A stretch of DNA of 64,000 nt. It comes from Parascedosporium putredinis. Its lineage: Eukaryota > Ascomycota > Sordariomycetes > Microascales > Microascaceae. The stretch spans positions 806,001 to 870,000 of the forward strand of contig CASHTG010000018.1 of NCBI GenBank assembly GCA_949357655.1, in the 5' to 3' direction. The notes under the pieces were generated by a model. That model did not search any database. It saw only the letters and a program-made list of their open reading frames with translations, and had not been told where the DNA came from. Positions 10,757 to 23,263 of this stretch are shown here, piece by piece. Both the position numbers and the translations under genes were made by a program. Each line of letters begins with the position of its first letter. Position 1 is the stretch's first letter.

Positions 10757-13700
10757 ATGGGTGTAAATGGCCTCTGGCAAGTAGTGCAACCTTGCGCACG
10801 CCCTACGAATCTCGCTACCCTCAACCGCAAGCGCCTAGCTGTCGATGCCTCCATCTGGATCTACCAGTTTCTCAAGGCTGTGCGAGATAAGGAGGGTAAT
10901 TCGTTGCGAAACTCCCACGTCGTCGGCTTCTTTCGTCGTATATGCAAGCTGCTATGGTACGGAATCCTTCCCGTCTTCGTCTTCGATGGCGGCGCGCCCG
11001 CCCTGAAAAGACAAACCATCCTTGCACGGAAGAGGAGGCGTGAGGGCAGACGTGAGGATGCCGTAAAGACCGCAGGGAAGCTTTTGGCTGTGCAGATGCA
11101 TCGCCGTGCCGAAGAAGAAGAAGCGATCCGCAAGAAAAAGGAAGCCGCAGGACCGATGCCCGTAGACGAGAACGAGGAGCCTCTACCTGACATGAACAAC
11201 GTCGTGTATGTCGAGGAGCTAGGCATGTCCAAGCAGGAGAGAATGAGGAACCGCAAGTTTCACAAGCAGGATCCTTACCACCTACCCACTATAGATACAA
11301 GTCTTGCGTCCATGGCGCGGCCTGAGGATCCACGCATCATGAGTATCGAAGAACTTGAGGAGTACGCACGCAACTTCAATTCTGGGGAGGACATCAACCT
11401 TTACGATTTCAGCAAGATCGACTTTGGCGGCGACTTCTTCAAGAGCCTTCCCTCTGTTGACAGATATAATATTCTAAACGCAGCGAGGTTAAGAAGTAGG
11501 CTGAGGATGGGTTTGAGCAAGGAGCAGCTCGAAGACATGTTCCCCGACCGTATGGCCTTTTCGAGGTTCCAGATCGAGCGAGTGAGAGAGCGAAATAATC
11601 TTACACAACGTCTCATGCAAGAGGCCGGAATGACCGGACTTGACCTTACGATTAACGGTAGCGGCCGCATCGCGGGCGACAAGGACCGCGAGTACATCCT
11701 CGTGAAGAACGAGGGAGCAGAAGGAGGTTGGGCGTTGGGGGTCGTGAGCAAGGATAGGGACCTCGGCGAGAGCCACAAGCCGATTGACGTGGATGCTCTC
11801 CAGTTTGAGTACCAGAAAAAGAGCGAACCGGAAGAGGATGATGAGGATGATTTCGAAGACGTGCCCATCCCGGGTTTAAATAGATTGCCGCCCATCAACC
11901 AGAATACTGGCCCCGTTTCCGCCGCCGCAGATTTGGAAGCGAGAGAGAGATACGTACGCCAAAGGCTCCACGACTTTACGACGAACGATGGCAATGCCGA
12001 ACCCCTCGACGAAGATCCCGATTCCCTTTTCGTCGGCCAGGACATTGACGACCCCCAATTTCCCATTGGCGGAGAATCCGGATTATACACGGAAGAGGAA
12101 GATGATATTAACAAAGCAATTGCCCTTTCCTTGCAAAGCCAGCATGGCATCGGAAATCAGCCTGAGTCATCCCTGGGAGAGGGCGAGCCAGAGGAACCTG
12201 AGATAGCCGCTCCGGTATGGAAGCAAAGAGCAGCCGAAACACCCACAAACCCCATCATGACAAAGAGCGGCCGGATGGTAGCCCATATTGTCAACAATCG
12301 CGCCAATGCGGCTGTTGCGCGACAACGTGTCGTTAATACTAGGCCAGGCAACGAGGGTGACAGCGACAGCGACAGCAGCGTTGACCTACAAAGGACATTA
12401 GCTAAGAGCAACAAGTCTCGTAAAGAAAAGCCCGGAAAGTCTGACCCCAATGCATCGAATCCCTTTGGTGGCCCGCTTCCCTTCCCAAAGCTGGATTGGC
12501 AGCCAAGTCTGTTTTCAAAGCGGAGCGCTCCAAACCCCCAAACCACCTCAGCACAACCTAGAAAGCGCCGACGGGGATGCCGCCATGGACGAACTCCCAG
12601 GTGGGTTCGAGAGAGAGCCGCATGACGACAAGGCGCCCAAACCACTTCCACCCTGGCTCGTTCATGATGGTGACATACGCGACTCGCTGAAACACCAGAA
12701 AACCTTGCAGGAAGAGATGAACGCAGAAGATAGGGATATGGCGATTGAGAAACAGCAAGAATGGGAGCGGCAACAAAGGGACGAAATCCTCGAGATATCA
12801 TCGTCTGATGAGGAGTCGAATGACGTTGAACTAGTTGAGGATCCGACTTCGCTCCTTGAAGACATCCCTATTGACCCTGCGCTCACTATGTCGGGAGCTA
12901 TATCTTCGGAGGCGACTCTAGAGGTGGCCGCGCATGCCTCACCTGATTCCCCAGAGCCGGAATTTGAGAACGTGGGGATTTTAAACGAGGCGGCAGCCGC
13001 TTCGGTTCCACCAACGCTGACCGTCGAAATCACCTCCGACTTAGAAAAGCGAGCTCCCCAGGGTAGCCTTCATCCTACCGAGGAAATGATGCTTCCAACG
13101 AGAATGAGTGCCAAGCCATCGCCTGAAGCCAAAAGTGCAGAGCCTAGTACGAAAAACGATGATTTTCTTTTCAACGACGACGATGATGCTAGTGTTGAAG
13201 ACGACGAGGAAGAGTTTAGCGACCCAGAGGAGGCCGAGCTCTTAGTACAGATGGAAGCAGAGGCGCAAGAGCATGCCCGATTCGCAAGCGAGCTGAACAG
13301 CAAATCCACGCAAGAAAACCTGAGAGACTACGAGATGGAGCTTCGGCAGCTTCGGACACAGCAGAAGAAAGACCGGCGAGATGCCGACGAGGTCAACAGC
13401 ACAATGGTTGCGGAATGCCAAGCGCTCCTTGGCCTCTTTGGTATCCCATACATCACGGCACCGATGGAAGCGGAGGCTCAATGCGCCGAGCTGGTAAGCT
13501 TGGGGTTGGTAGATGGTATTGTCACAGATGATTCGGATATCTTTTTGTTTGGCGGAACGAGGGTTTACAAAAATATGTTTAGCACCAATAAGTTTGTCGA
13601 GTGCTACTTGTCCTCCGATCTAGAACGGGAGATGTCTCTCTCCCGAGAGCAACTCGTATCCCTAGCGCAGCTTTTGGGATCGGATTACACGGAAGGGCTT

Positions 13701-14432
13701 GCGGGTGTCGGACCCGTCACAGCAGTCGAGATCATCTCCGAGTTTTCTGGGCCGACAGGACTCGATGATTTTCGAACCTGGTGGGACGATGTCCAGTGCA
13801 ACAACCGGCCTAGGGAGGCCGACGCAGACAAGCCATTCCGCCGAAAATTCCGCAAGTCACAGGCTACGAAGCTCTTCCTGCCACCGGGGTTCCCCAGTCC
13901 GGCTGTCACCGAAGCATATCTCGAACCAGAGGTTGACCATAGCAACGAGGCGTTCCAGTGGGGAGTCCCGGACGTAGAGGGCCTACGGCAGTTCTTGATG
14001 AACACGATTGGGTGGGGCAAAGCCCGGACGGACGAGGTGCTGTTACCCGTCGTCAAGGACATCAACCGAAGGGAGATTGAGGGAACACAGGCCAATATCA
14101 CGCGGTTCTTTGAGGGCAGTGTGGGGACAGGGCGCCTAGAGGCATTTGCGCCGAGGCAGAGGACAACGACAAGCAAGAGGATGACGGATGCGGTCAGCAA
14201 GCTAAGGCAGAGAACATTAGTAGATTCTATGGGGGTGCAGACGGAAGCCAGTGGTCAAGGCCCCAGTACTAGTGTCCCGGCCGTTACCAGTCGTGCTAAG
14301 CAGCCGCGCAAGCGGCAGAGGCGGGATACGGCGATCGAGGAATCTGATGAAGACGGCCCCGCTGAACACGAGGACTCCGCGGACGTTAACAAGAGGAGTG
14401 GTGCCGGGCGTGGCAAGAAGGCTAGGGCTTGA
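10757..14432 (+). CDS. RAD2: Nucleotide-excision-repair endonuclease Rad2/XPG
   Basis: Structure-specific endonuclease that cuts the damaged strand 3' of the lesion in nucleotide excision repair, with TFIIH. It appears intronless. The XPG N-terminal domain starts at residue 1 (MGVNGLWQVVQPCARPTNLA). Predicted metal-binding aspartates are D30 (RLAVDASIWIYQF) and D77 (FVFDGG). A long acidic spacer, typical of XPG rather than FEN1, fills the middle. The XPG-I domain lies near 13395-13600 (APMEAEAQCAELVSLGLVDG, then TDDSDIFLFGG), followed by the helix-hairpin region LLGSDYTEGLAGVGPVTAVE. QANITRFF at about 14088-14111 fits a PCNA-interaction motif. The C-terminus is basic and suits nuclear import. 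The first frame ends at 12625 and the second spans 12450-14432. They join if one C is removed from the C5 run at 12535-12539 or two bases are added. The joined length of about 1,220 residues is normal. Confidence 0.95.
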
Positions 14433-16228
14433 TACATAAGATCCCCTCTAGGCCGCATTCAGATGTATGATTCTTTCACGCTAGCCCGTCCTGTGAAAAG
14501 AGAAAAATGGCCAGAAAAGGGATCGAAGTATTATTACTTGTAGATGGTTCAGTGAACGCCAGCCTACCAACGACTGACTTCTAATACATTAATACATCCA
14601 TTAAGAACACTTTATCGAGGGAATTGTCTCCCCGCATCCACTTGAAGCTTGACTGGAGGGGTGGTCCCTGCGACCAAGTCGCTTGGCGCACGTACTTTGA
14701 TAATTGAGAGCCGAGCCCATGCCGAGCCCGCCCAAACCACCCACCCAACCCAAATTGATGGAGTTCTCAGCGGCTGTTCTTCCGAGGGACCCTCCGACGT
14801 GAACGGCTCACGGCAATGTCCGGCGCGGGCCTCCGCAATTATAAGAGTCCCGCCCCTCACTTGAGTTTTTAGGTCCATTTGGAGTTGGCAGAAGCTACTC
14901 CTCAGGCGGGGTCGTTTCGTCGACATATTCCACATTGGCTTGCCTGGACGAGCGGTACAAAGAATTTAGGGAAGAGCAGCACTGCGATCCTAAGATTTCT
15001 TGCGAATGGTGTGGTATGAAGGGAGAGGGGTTTGTCCTCCATACATCCATTTTTGTTTTCAGGACACATCACTCTCGAGCTCAAGAGGGTAGCCAAGGGA
15101 GCTTGAATGTTGACTCAGCTCTTCACAGGCCGAGAGGGTGCACAGTACGTAGCAATGGTATTTCGCACCATGGTTGGATGGTGTGTTTCCTCCTCACGCT
15201 TGTGGACTAGCAGACTAGCTCGGCGTGTTTCTTCCCTGAAAAGAAAGCCGAAAACTCGTCACCGCGGCTCAGTCGAAGGCGGGCCCCACTCTTTCTTCTG
15301 GCTCGGTCTTCTTCTCCAACTCTGGCTCTGGTTCCCCGGATTCTTTGCGGGTGGGCCAGAGAAAAAGAAAAAGATAAAAAAAGAAAAACGGAGGACTAAG
15401 AAAAGCCGAGCTTGTAATGGTAGGCGAGAACGCCGCTGTGGCTAGTTATGCTTTTGCCACCACCTTCGACGAGTGGATTTTCTCATGATGACAGGATTCT
15501 TTCTCCCTGACTTCCTCGACCCAGCGCTTCTTGGGCAGAAATTCATCGGTTTGTGATCCATGTAGAATTTGATCCTGAATTTTCAGGAGGGTTTGCATTT
15601 CATTTCGTATTTGCTGTTTGAGGGGAAAGAAAAAACAAAGGACTGAGGGTTGACTGGCCAAGTTGATTTGTTTTCTTGGGATCGCTCAGGCCGAGCCTCC
15701 AAGATTTCAACGTGGCTGACCAAGCCAGTCAGCGGCGTGCACAACACGCCCAACAGCCACGGACGGGGCCGAAAAATAATACCGAGGCAGAGAAAGGAGC
15801 CAGTGCCAACGGGAGTCTCCATCACCCCCAGTCACATTGCATCTGGACCTCGCTTCCCATTCAATTACCTCCGTACCAAAACTCAACCTCCATCGACTCC
15901 CTCCGCTCATCCTCCCTCCCTCCAAGCACCGACTGGAATCCTGTTCCTTGCTTCCTAATTCTCCTTTGTTTGCATTTCGAGATTTTTTTCTTCTTTGCGG
16001 CGAACCATCCTCCGAGCGAAATAACCCATCCTCCGCCCTTGCTTTCGTGTGCCTCGAAAATACCCCGAATCACGTTCTTTTGCGTCAATCCCACACCCCA
16101 AACAGCCGAAGTCTGCGGCTCGACGCAACGAACATCTCGAACACCCTCCTATCGCCTCCTTCCCTTTGGGATCCGAGACTCGAGGCGACGAGTCACGAAG
16201 AGAGATCGAGCGACAGTTCTGACGGATT
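14433..16228. other. Intergenic
   Basis: About 1.8 kb of RAD2 3' flank and PEX13 promoter. The last 350 bases are strongly C/T-rich, fitting a leader. No gene is supported. Confidence 0.5.
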
Positions 16229-17821
16229 ATGGCGTCGCCGCCTAAGCCCTGGGAAGTATCGGGCGCCACAACCCTCTTGGTGAGTTCATTCTTCACGTGC
16301 ATCCACGGCCACCACGCGATATCGAAGAAGACTTGTTTTTATCTGGTTTCCTTCCACCCTCATACCTAGATATCCTTCCACCTTGCCCATTAGCTTTGTT
16401 ATCTTGGCCGAGAACTAACTTTGGACGACGACGCCCACAGCATCTGTACCAACAATGGATCCATCCATGGCTACCGGCCAACCCACACCAGTCGCCCCTG
16501 GCGCGCCTGATCTCCTGAGCGACCCTCGTCCTTGGCCTCCGCGGTAAATCAAAATGCGGCGGCCTACAGCCGTGTCGGTATGGGAATGGGGATGGGAGCT
16601 AGCCCCTACGGCTCAACTTACCAGTCGCCATACTCAAGCCCTTACTCTACGATGGGCGGCGGCTACGGTGGCTACGGCGGTAACATGTATGGTGGTGGCT
16701 ATGGTGGTGGATATGGCGGCTACGGCCGTGGTATGTACGGAGGAGGGCATGTATGGCGGTATGCCCGGCAACGATCCCAACAGCCTCGCAAACAGCTTCA
16801 ACCAGAGCACCGCGGCCACTTTTCAAATGCTTGAAGGTGTAGTGGGCGCTTTTGGTGGCTTCGCGCAAATGCTAGAGAGCACATACATGGCGACACATTC
16901 TAGCTTCTATGGTACGTATCCCCTTGTTTGTTCCTATCGCCCCGCCCCCTCTTTCCATTGATGATTTTCAATCGCACTGCTCCATCAGGCCGGCAGTCGA
17001 GAGAACCTGCAGCTAACATATTTGAACCCCTTTACAGCTATGATTTCGGTCGCCGAGCAGTTTGGCAACCTCCGTGAGACCCTAGGCTCGATATTGGGTA
17101 TCTTTGCCATCTTGCGGTGGATTAGGACGCTGATTGCTAAGCTGACGGGGCGGCCACCTCCCGCGGATGCGACGGCCCTAACCCCGCCGCATTTTCCAAG
17201 TTTGAAGGCCGCGCGGGGCCCAATGGCGCGCCCGCGGGCCCTAAGGCTAGCCGCAAGCCTCTCTTTTTCTTCATTGCGGCGGCCTTTGGCCTACCCTACT
17301 TGATGAGCAAGCTTATCCGAACGCTCGCTGCATCCCAGGAGGAAGAAGAGCGCAAGCGACTTGCGGCTAGCGGCGAAGATAGGCTAGATCCCTCTCAACT
17401 TGAGTACTGCCGCGTGTTATACGACTACGTACCCCAGACGCAAGCTGGTGCGGCGAACGGCGTCGACTTGGAAGTAAGGAAGGGCGATCTCGTCGCGGTC
17501 CTTGCTAAGACGGATCCCTTTGGTGCGCCCAGCGAATGGTGGCGGTGCCGGACCCGAGATGCCCGCATGGGGTACCTTCCTTCGACCTACCTCGAGATCG
17601 TGAGGCGGCCTGGCGAGATCAAGGCCCCCAGACCCGTCGCGGCGATCAAGGCCACGGCTGCTAGCGACAGCAGCAGGACCAACTCTCTTACTAGCTCTGG
17701 CGAGACGGTATCGACGATTCAGTCGCCACCCACGCCCACCGGCATTTCGCGACCCCTTGTCACGGCGAAGCAAGGACCTCTGCTCACGGTTGACGATTTC
17801 CAAAAGAGCCAGTTTTACTAA
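16229..17821 (+). CDS. PEX13: Peroxisomal membrane docking protein Pex13
   Basis: Part of the docking complex (with Pex14) that receives Pex5/Pex7 cargo receptors at the peroxisome membrane. Three exons: 16229-16279, 16441-16911 and 17038-17821. The start MASPPKPWEVSG is characteristic of fungal Pex13. A Pro/Ala-rich segment is followed by LASAVNQNAAAYSR, a Gly/Tyr repeat region, and MLEGVVGAFGGFAQMLESTY. The conserved core MISVAEQFGNLRETLGSILG and a second hydrophobic stretch (PLFFFIAAAFGLPYLMSKLI) give the membrane segments. The SH3 domain covers about 17410-17615 (RVLYDYVPQ, EWWRCRT, GYLPSTYLEIV). Four frame breaks are needed: near 16272-16274, 16515, 16745-16747 and 17182-17185 (C4 run). 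The joined protein is about 435 residues. Confidence 0.93.
16650..16757 (+). repeat. Gly/Tyr-coding GGY tandem repeat inside PEX13
   Basis: Imperfect tandem GGC/GGT-TAY triplets encode runs of Gly and Tyr ahead of the conserved core. Such a linker is usual in Pex13 and is length-variable; one frame break lies in it at about 16746. Confidence 0.8.
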
Positions 17822-19965
17822 GTTGACTTTCTACTCCCAAGATTGACATGACGACCTGAAGAAGACAAAACGAGCCGGCGAGATTGAGCGTTTGGTCTTC
17901 CGAGCATCCGGTTCCGTTACACGAATCTGGGTTCTTAATTTTTTTATCTTATCCCCTACGAGAGAAACAGCCGGAGGATCGACAATTTAGAGCGGACGGG
18001 ACTTCTGTCCTCAGCGGGATCGCGCACCCCCTTGGAGTACATAATAACCTTGTTACATCATAAATACCCTGCGACAACCCCGAGGCAGCCCTACCAACAT
18101 TTTCCTGTGTATATCAACAACATCGAGATAGCGACCACAAAAATATGTTCGCAAAGATGGGTGAGGGGAGGACGAGGTGATAAGTTTGGCGGGAGAGAGG
18201 CCCACATAAAGGGAAACAAGGGAGAGCAGGGGACGGAGAGGGAAGTGGACGTTTTCGGGCGTCAAGTTTCAATGTAAAATGAGATGGGGGAAGACAGACA
18301 CACTTGCATTGTTCGCGATGGACAGGGAGAACAACTTGACGGCACTCGGTTCCGTTTATATTTTCTTGTTGGGTGAAACGGGAAACCCACAACAGCCTGG
18401 AGTTCTAGGATCCAAATCGTATTTTTTTCCCTTTCACTTCTTCTCTTCCTATCAATCATCATCACCATGTTCCCTATCACTATCATTATCAGCAGCATTT
18501 CTTGCGCGTTACCGCCTTTATACTGCAGACTTGGGTCGGTTCCGTTCGTTTTCGGGCAAGTGAAAAGAAGGGACTGTTTGGTGATTTATGAAATTCCTAT
18601 CTCGGTAGAATTTGTACAAAGTTCCGAGATCACGGTGGGCGTCGCGAGTGCTTGATATCGTCCCTGCCAACGGGCAATACACGTAGAGTAATAAAGCTTT
18701 GAGAATCGCAATCCCACGATACATATAAACCCCCTACCATGAGAGCTTAGAAAGTAAAGGAGCAACGTCCTATATAAGAGAGGTAGGTATATGCGAGACA
18801 AAAAGAAGTAAACCAACAAGAAAGAAGGAGAGGCCAAAAAGAAGAAAAAACATACAACACCGGGGATTCGCTGGTCGTCACCGACCCAACTACTAGTCCG
18901 GCGCTTCGCAGCTTGTGTACAGGGGAGCGGACGGGACCCTCAATTATCTGCGAGCTATGGTCGTATGTGCTTATTCTCTGCGGCAAAGATGCCTATAAAC
19001 CCAAAGGACCTCTCCTCCAAAGGGGTTTTCCCCGTCAGTGACGTCTTGTGTGTGAAGCCCGTCTCTCTACGCCGGAACACGGCTCCTCTAGCGTCTTTAA
19101 AAACGAGCCTCCTTATGAACCCTTGTAGCCTACATTCCTACAACAGAGGAGCTCGAGACACGCACCACTAAGACCAATCAATACTTGAGATTAGGCGAGT
19201 GTCTAAGAAGGCTTGAATGGATCCAATTCCATTGATCCGTTGGTATCGGCCAACTATGAGCATCGTCAGTGAGCGGCGCGGTTGCTCGTTTTTCTCCCAT
19301 CTTCCTTTCTTGAGCCCCGGCCCCTCCTGCCTTGCGGCACCGGTAGGAAGACAAGTATACGGGAGACAAGAGGATCTATGGCTATCCAGCGGGAGATCCT
19401 AGGTGCGATCACAGCGCACCATGCAACCTGGGGGCGGTTCGTAAGCAAGAGATGAACACGAGGTTTGGAAAGAGACAGGCCAGAAGTCGATGGGGCCCTT
19501 GCCCACTACACTAGAGCCAACACCAATACACCACACGTGGATAAATGAGATTGACACGCCGTGGTTGTGTGTAAGACGGGGAGGGTTTCTTGACTCTCGG
19601 CAGGCAGTGCCGGTCCGACAAAAGGCCGTTGGAGGGAAGGAGGAAAGACGAGTGGTGCGAGAGGCGCATTGTGCTTATTTCTCATGTACAAGTATTATGC
19701 AGTAGCCGAGGTCAAAGGAGCAACTATTGACACGCCAGACACAGAGAGATCCCTTTTCCGTCCGATGTCCTTCCTTTCTCAATGCTACGCTAAGCAGCCG
19801 ACCATCCACACACCTGCGCGACCGCGAGAGAACAAGCCAGGAATATGCTCTTCAGCGAGCATTATTATCATCAGGACTGAGGGACAAAAAGCCACTCTCC
19901 ATTGAATGTGGATATAGTACTCCTGCAGGACGTCATACCCTAGGCTCTTTCTTTGTGCACATACC

Positions 19966-19991
19966 CTCTCTCTCTCTCTCTCTCTCTCTCT
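19966..19991. repeat. (CT)n microsatellite
   Basis: About 13 uninterrupted CT units in a stretch with no supported gene. Confidence 0.9.
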
Positions 19992-22606
19992 TGACTACCG
20001 AGGTATTTGGGGAGGGAAATAGTGCCAGTTCGACTGAGACATTGTGCTCGGCGTAATGTGGTTCGAAACACAAAAGAAGGAAACATGATAGCGAGCTTGA
20101 GGGGAGGAGGCTAGTCAAACGGACTTGGGGTTTCCGACGAGACAAGGAACCTGTCAGGCACGCGAATGTCCAGACGTTGTGCACAAGTCTAGTTGGAACA
20201 TGTTGTGTTTGACGGGCGGGAATTGGGCCAGTTAGTTTCCTACTACTTCGTATGCAGAAGAAGACGTGTGTGTGTCCTCTAATAGTGGCCTTGCCAATCA
20301 CGAGAATTCGCGATCAGCCCGCAAAAATCTCGACCCGTGCCCCGACGCCACTGTGCCTGATTCTCAAGGAGAGGATACAAAAAAGTATCATGCAAGACTC
20401 GCCATGGGGAGGAATAATGTACATTGTCGATGTTTTCAGAGAGAGCTGCTGGAGGGACAGCCAAAAACACAGGGCACTTCAGATGCTGCCGTCGCGTGGA
20501 GCTCGTGAGGAAGCCGTGATCCGTTCGAACCCTGAACCCCAATCCAGCCCTTCAGCTCAAGCAAAATCCCTGGTCGCATGCAGACGGGCAAAAGTATGTT
20601 TGAAAAGCGCATTAACCATTGATCGGACGATCCACTCCCGCGCTCCGCGCGCCGCTGGCCACTCCAAAAATGGAAAAATACGAGCCCCTCGCACAGAGGT
20701 AGGACCTAGACCCTCTCAGCTCGTTTCGTCCCAGAAGGACGCATCAAGGGCAAACAGAGGGCGCTGAAAGTGCCAAGGGGGAACATTGAAACCTTGTTGT
20801 TGTTTCTTTTTTTGCTTCTTTTCTTCTTTTTCCTCCTTTTTGTTTCTTCCTTTTAGCACTCGGTATAGACAAGTGGAGGAATGAGGCAAACAAGATGACA
20901 TTCCTGAGAGACGACGAGAGCTACACGAGAAGAAACACGAAAAAAAAAAAAAGAGAGCTAAGATGCGCTTGGCGTGATGCCTTTAACCCGGCCCTCAACA
21001 AGCTTTGGCCACCCCACATCCCAGGTACGGGACGACAGACCATTGATGCTTCGAGTTGTTTCGTTCCTTTTCAGCCCAAAAACGAATGGATGAATTGCCC
21101 TGTGGGTTATTGGTGCACACTACAACGCGCTAGTGCCTGGCCGATCTACCCATGCACGACGAGAGAACCGAGGGGAGAGAGGGCACCAGAAGAACAAGAA
21201 GAGAAAAAAGGATCAATAGGTAGCATTGTGCATTGGTGACATGCTCCCCAATGCTCCTTCGTAATAATCCTCATCCCAAGCTGAGCTCCTGCTGCCTAGT
21301 CCAGCCTTGCCCTCGTTCGTTTCTTGACTCCCAAACGGAGTTCGTTGCGGTCTCCAGCATCACACGAGGCCAACATCAGTCAGTCTCAAGACCAGTGCCG
21401 TTACAGAGGGTATTGGGTATTCAAGTCCATGAGCTCTTAGACCACCCGTACGGAGTCCGCTTGCCATGTGCTCGCTTGAATCCACCGAGATGACAAAAGA
21501 GCAGAAGGGGGAAAAAGGGCCGTACCTCGGGATGAAGATCGGGTCGATGCAGCAGCTCAGCCATCAGCCGAGAGCCACGCCGGCAAGAAGCACGCCCCCG
21601 TCGTTAACATGGCCATGTAATCAATAAATTCGCCCCATTCATCAAACGCATCGAATGCTTCGCCCTCTGCTGAAATGCATTGAGGAGGGAGGGGGACTCT
21701 AGTACGTCACAGTCCATCTCCCGAGGGAAGATCAGTCCAGGAATGAACCAAACAATATTTTAGCCCTGCTCCCTCTTTCTTTCTTTCTGCCCTCTTCTCG
21801 TTGGCCCCCTCTCGATGCTTTACTTGTGACTTCCCGCCTCCCCACCCCCTGGTCTCCCCTCCCCCATTCCTCAGTGCCGGGCTGCCGGGATGGTCCTCCA
21901 GAGTGCGAAAACAGGCGAAGCGGGGGCCTTTTACACCAATCGCTAGATGTATTGCCGTGAGACCCCCTTTCGTGCAGGCTTTCACTCCCTCCCCGATAGA
22001 TTCGCCGGGTTTTGTTGCGTGATACTTACTTTTCGTTTCTTCTCTTTTGCTTTTTGTCTCTCCCGGCTCGCCAAGGAGGCAAAGCCCTACCTGTACCTTG
22101 AAAATAGAATACCAAATCAAGAAGAAGACTCAAACATTGGGCGTCAAAGGAAACAGGATTCAAACACGGTCTTGGTGTCGATGGAGGCAGGGGAGTGGAT
22201 GGCTGGGCATGAAGCCGGAAAAGAAGAGGGGATTGCGAAGGACCTTGATGATAACCAGCCAATGTCTCGGACGGGCTCAAACAGATAGGATGGAAGTCTC
22301 ATCCTCGATCTATTTTCCAAGTAACCCTACCCTCCTTGCGGAATAGTACCATGTCCATCACTCCGCTGACTCGTAGATGCGGGCCTGCCAGGGAGCGTGC
22401 AGCAAGCCAGCGTCGTTCTCGTGTCACGAGCTCGTCCTCTCTCCGTGCTCCAGGATGTCGCCGCCGAAGCCTAGGGCGGCTGATATCCCCGATCCCTCAT
22501 AAACAAAGCGGCCCTGCCTTAGCCCGCATTTTCTATTTCCTCCACATCCCTTAGATCGGTCTAGTTTGGCTGTCCCCCTCCTTAGTGTCTTCTCTCTCGT
22601 ATTTGA

Positions 22607-22639
22607 ACCACCACCGCCACCACCACCACCACCACCACA
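22607..22639. repeat. (CCA)n microsatellite
   Basis: A nearly pure CCA triplet run about 310 bases upstream of the small secreted protein start. It is probably in the promoter or leader. Confidence 0.85.
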
Positions 22640-22947
22640 GTACTTGCCGACTTGCGTGCCTGAGCCTGAACTCGCTCGGACTCGATCTCAGCCCTATAAG
22701 CACTAACACACTCCCACCTCCGCCCCGTCCACGTACCCGGCCTTCAAGTTGCCAAGACCTTTCTCGTCCCAACTACAACCATCAGAATTGCCATCTTCGT
22801 TCCTTCTTTCTCTAATAACACCTTCACCCTTGGCTGTCAGAATATCCGTGACCACATCGCCTTTGGATCACGTTCTGCTCGTCTCCGAATCGTATTTGAC
22901 CCAGCTGTATTCTACCACAGTCCGTCTCGCCCTTGGAGGACCTCATC

Positions 22948-23263
22948 ATGAAGGCCACCCTCTTCATCTCCGCCGCCCTCTCACTCGGCAGTCTTGCTAA
23001 CTCCAAACCCGTTGGCCTGCCATGCCCGGATGTAAGCCTCGCTCCCTCGGCCTCCCTCCTGGTCCCTCGGCCACCACATCACCCACACCTCTCTCCCCCT
23101 TTTGTTTCCCAGCTCCCATCCTGACTGCTAGCGCATAACTAACACTTTGACCGCTCTCTCTGTCCAGAAAATCATCGATCAGATCCTCAGCGGCAAGATA
23201 GGAGCCGAGATCTGCTGTCCCTATGGCATCTGCAAGGGCGACGTTGTTGTGAGAATGGTGTAG
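22948..23263 (+). CDS. Small secreted cysteine-containing protein (59 aa, hypothetical)
   Basis: Not a recognised family. Exon 1 (22948-23031) encodes MKATLFISAALSLGSLANS, a good signal peptide with a charged start, a hydrophobic core and a small-residue cleavage site. KPVGLPCPD follows. A GTAAGC donor and a CAG acceptor bound a 136-base intron. Exon 2 (23168-23263) keeps the frame and ends at a stop after GAEICCPYGICKGDVVV. The mature peptide would be about 40 residues with four cysteines. Small, secreted and cysteine-bearing is the profile of fungal effector or surface-peptide candidates, but nothing here shows a role. The coding case rests on the signal peptide, clean splice sites and an uninterrupted frame. 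It has about 4 kb on one side and 5 kb on the other without another supported gene. Confidence 0.55.

Larger units (their letters stand above)
17822..22947. other. Gene-poor stretch of 5.1 kb
   Basis: No coding frame here resembles a family I know, and the longest ones overlap each other on both strands. It contains purine- and pyrimidine-biased tracts, a CT microsatellite near 19966-19991, a poly-A run near 20940 and a CCA run near 22607-22639. The last part must hold the promoter of the small secreted protein gene. Confidence 0.5.

Noticed and set aside
11401..12150. 249-residue minus-strand open frame
   Set aside because: It lies wholly antisense to RAD2 and is Ser-rich, as expected from the reverse of an acidic coding region.
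17822..22947. Possible secondary-metabolite or transposon region
   Set aside because: No enzyme motif or terminal repeats could be seen despite the length of the gene-free stretch.
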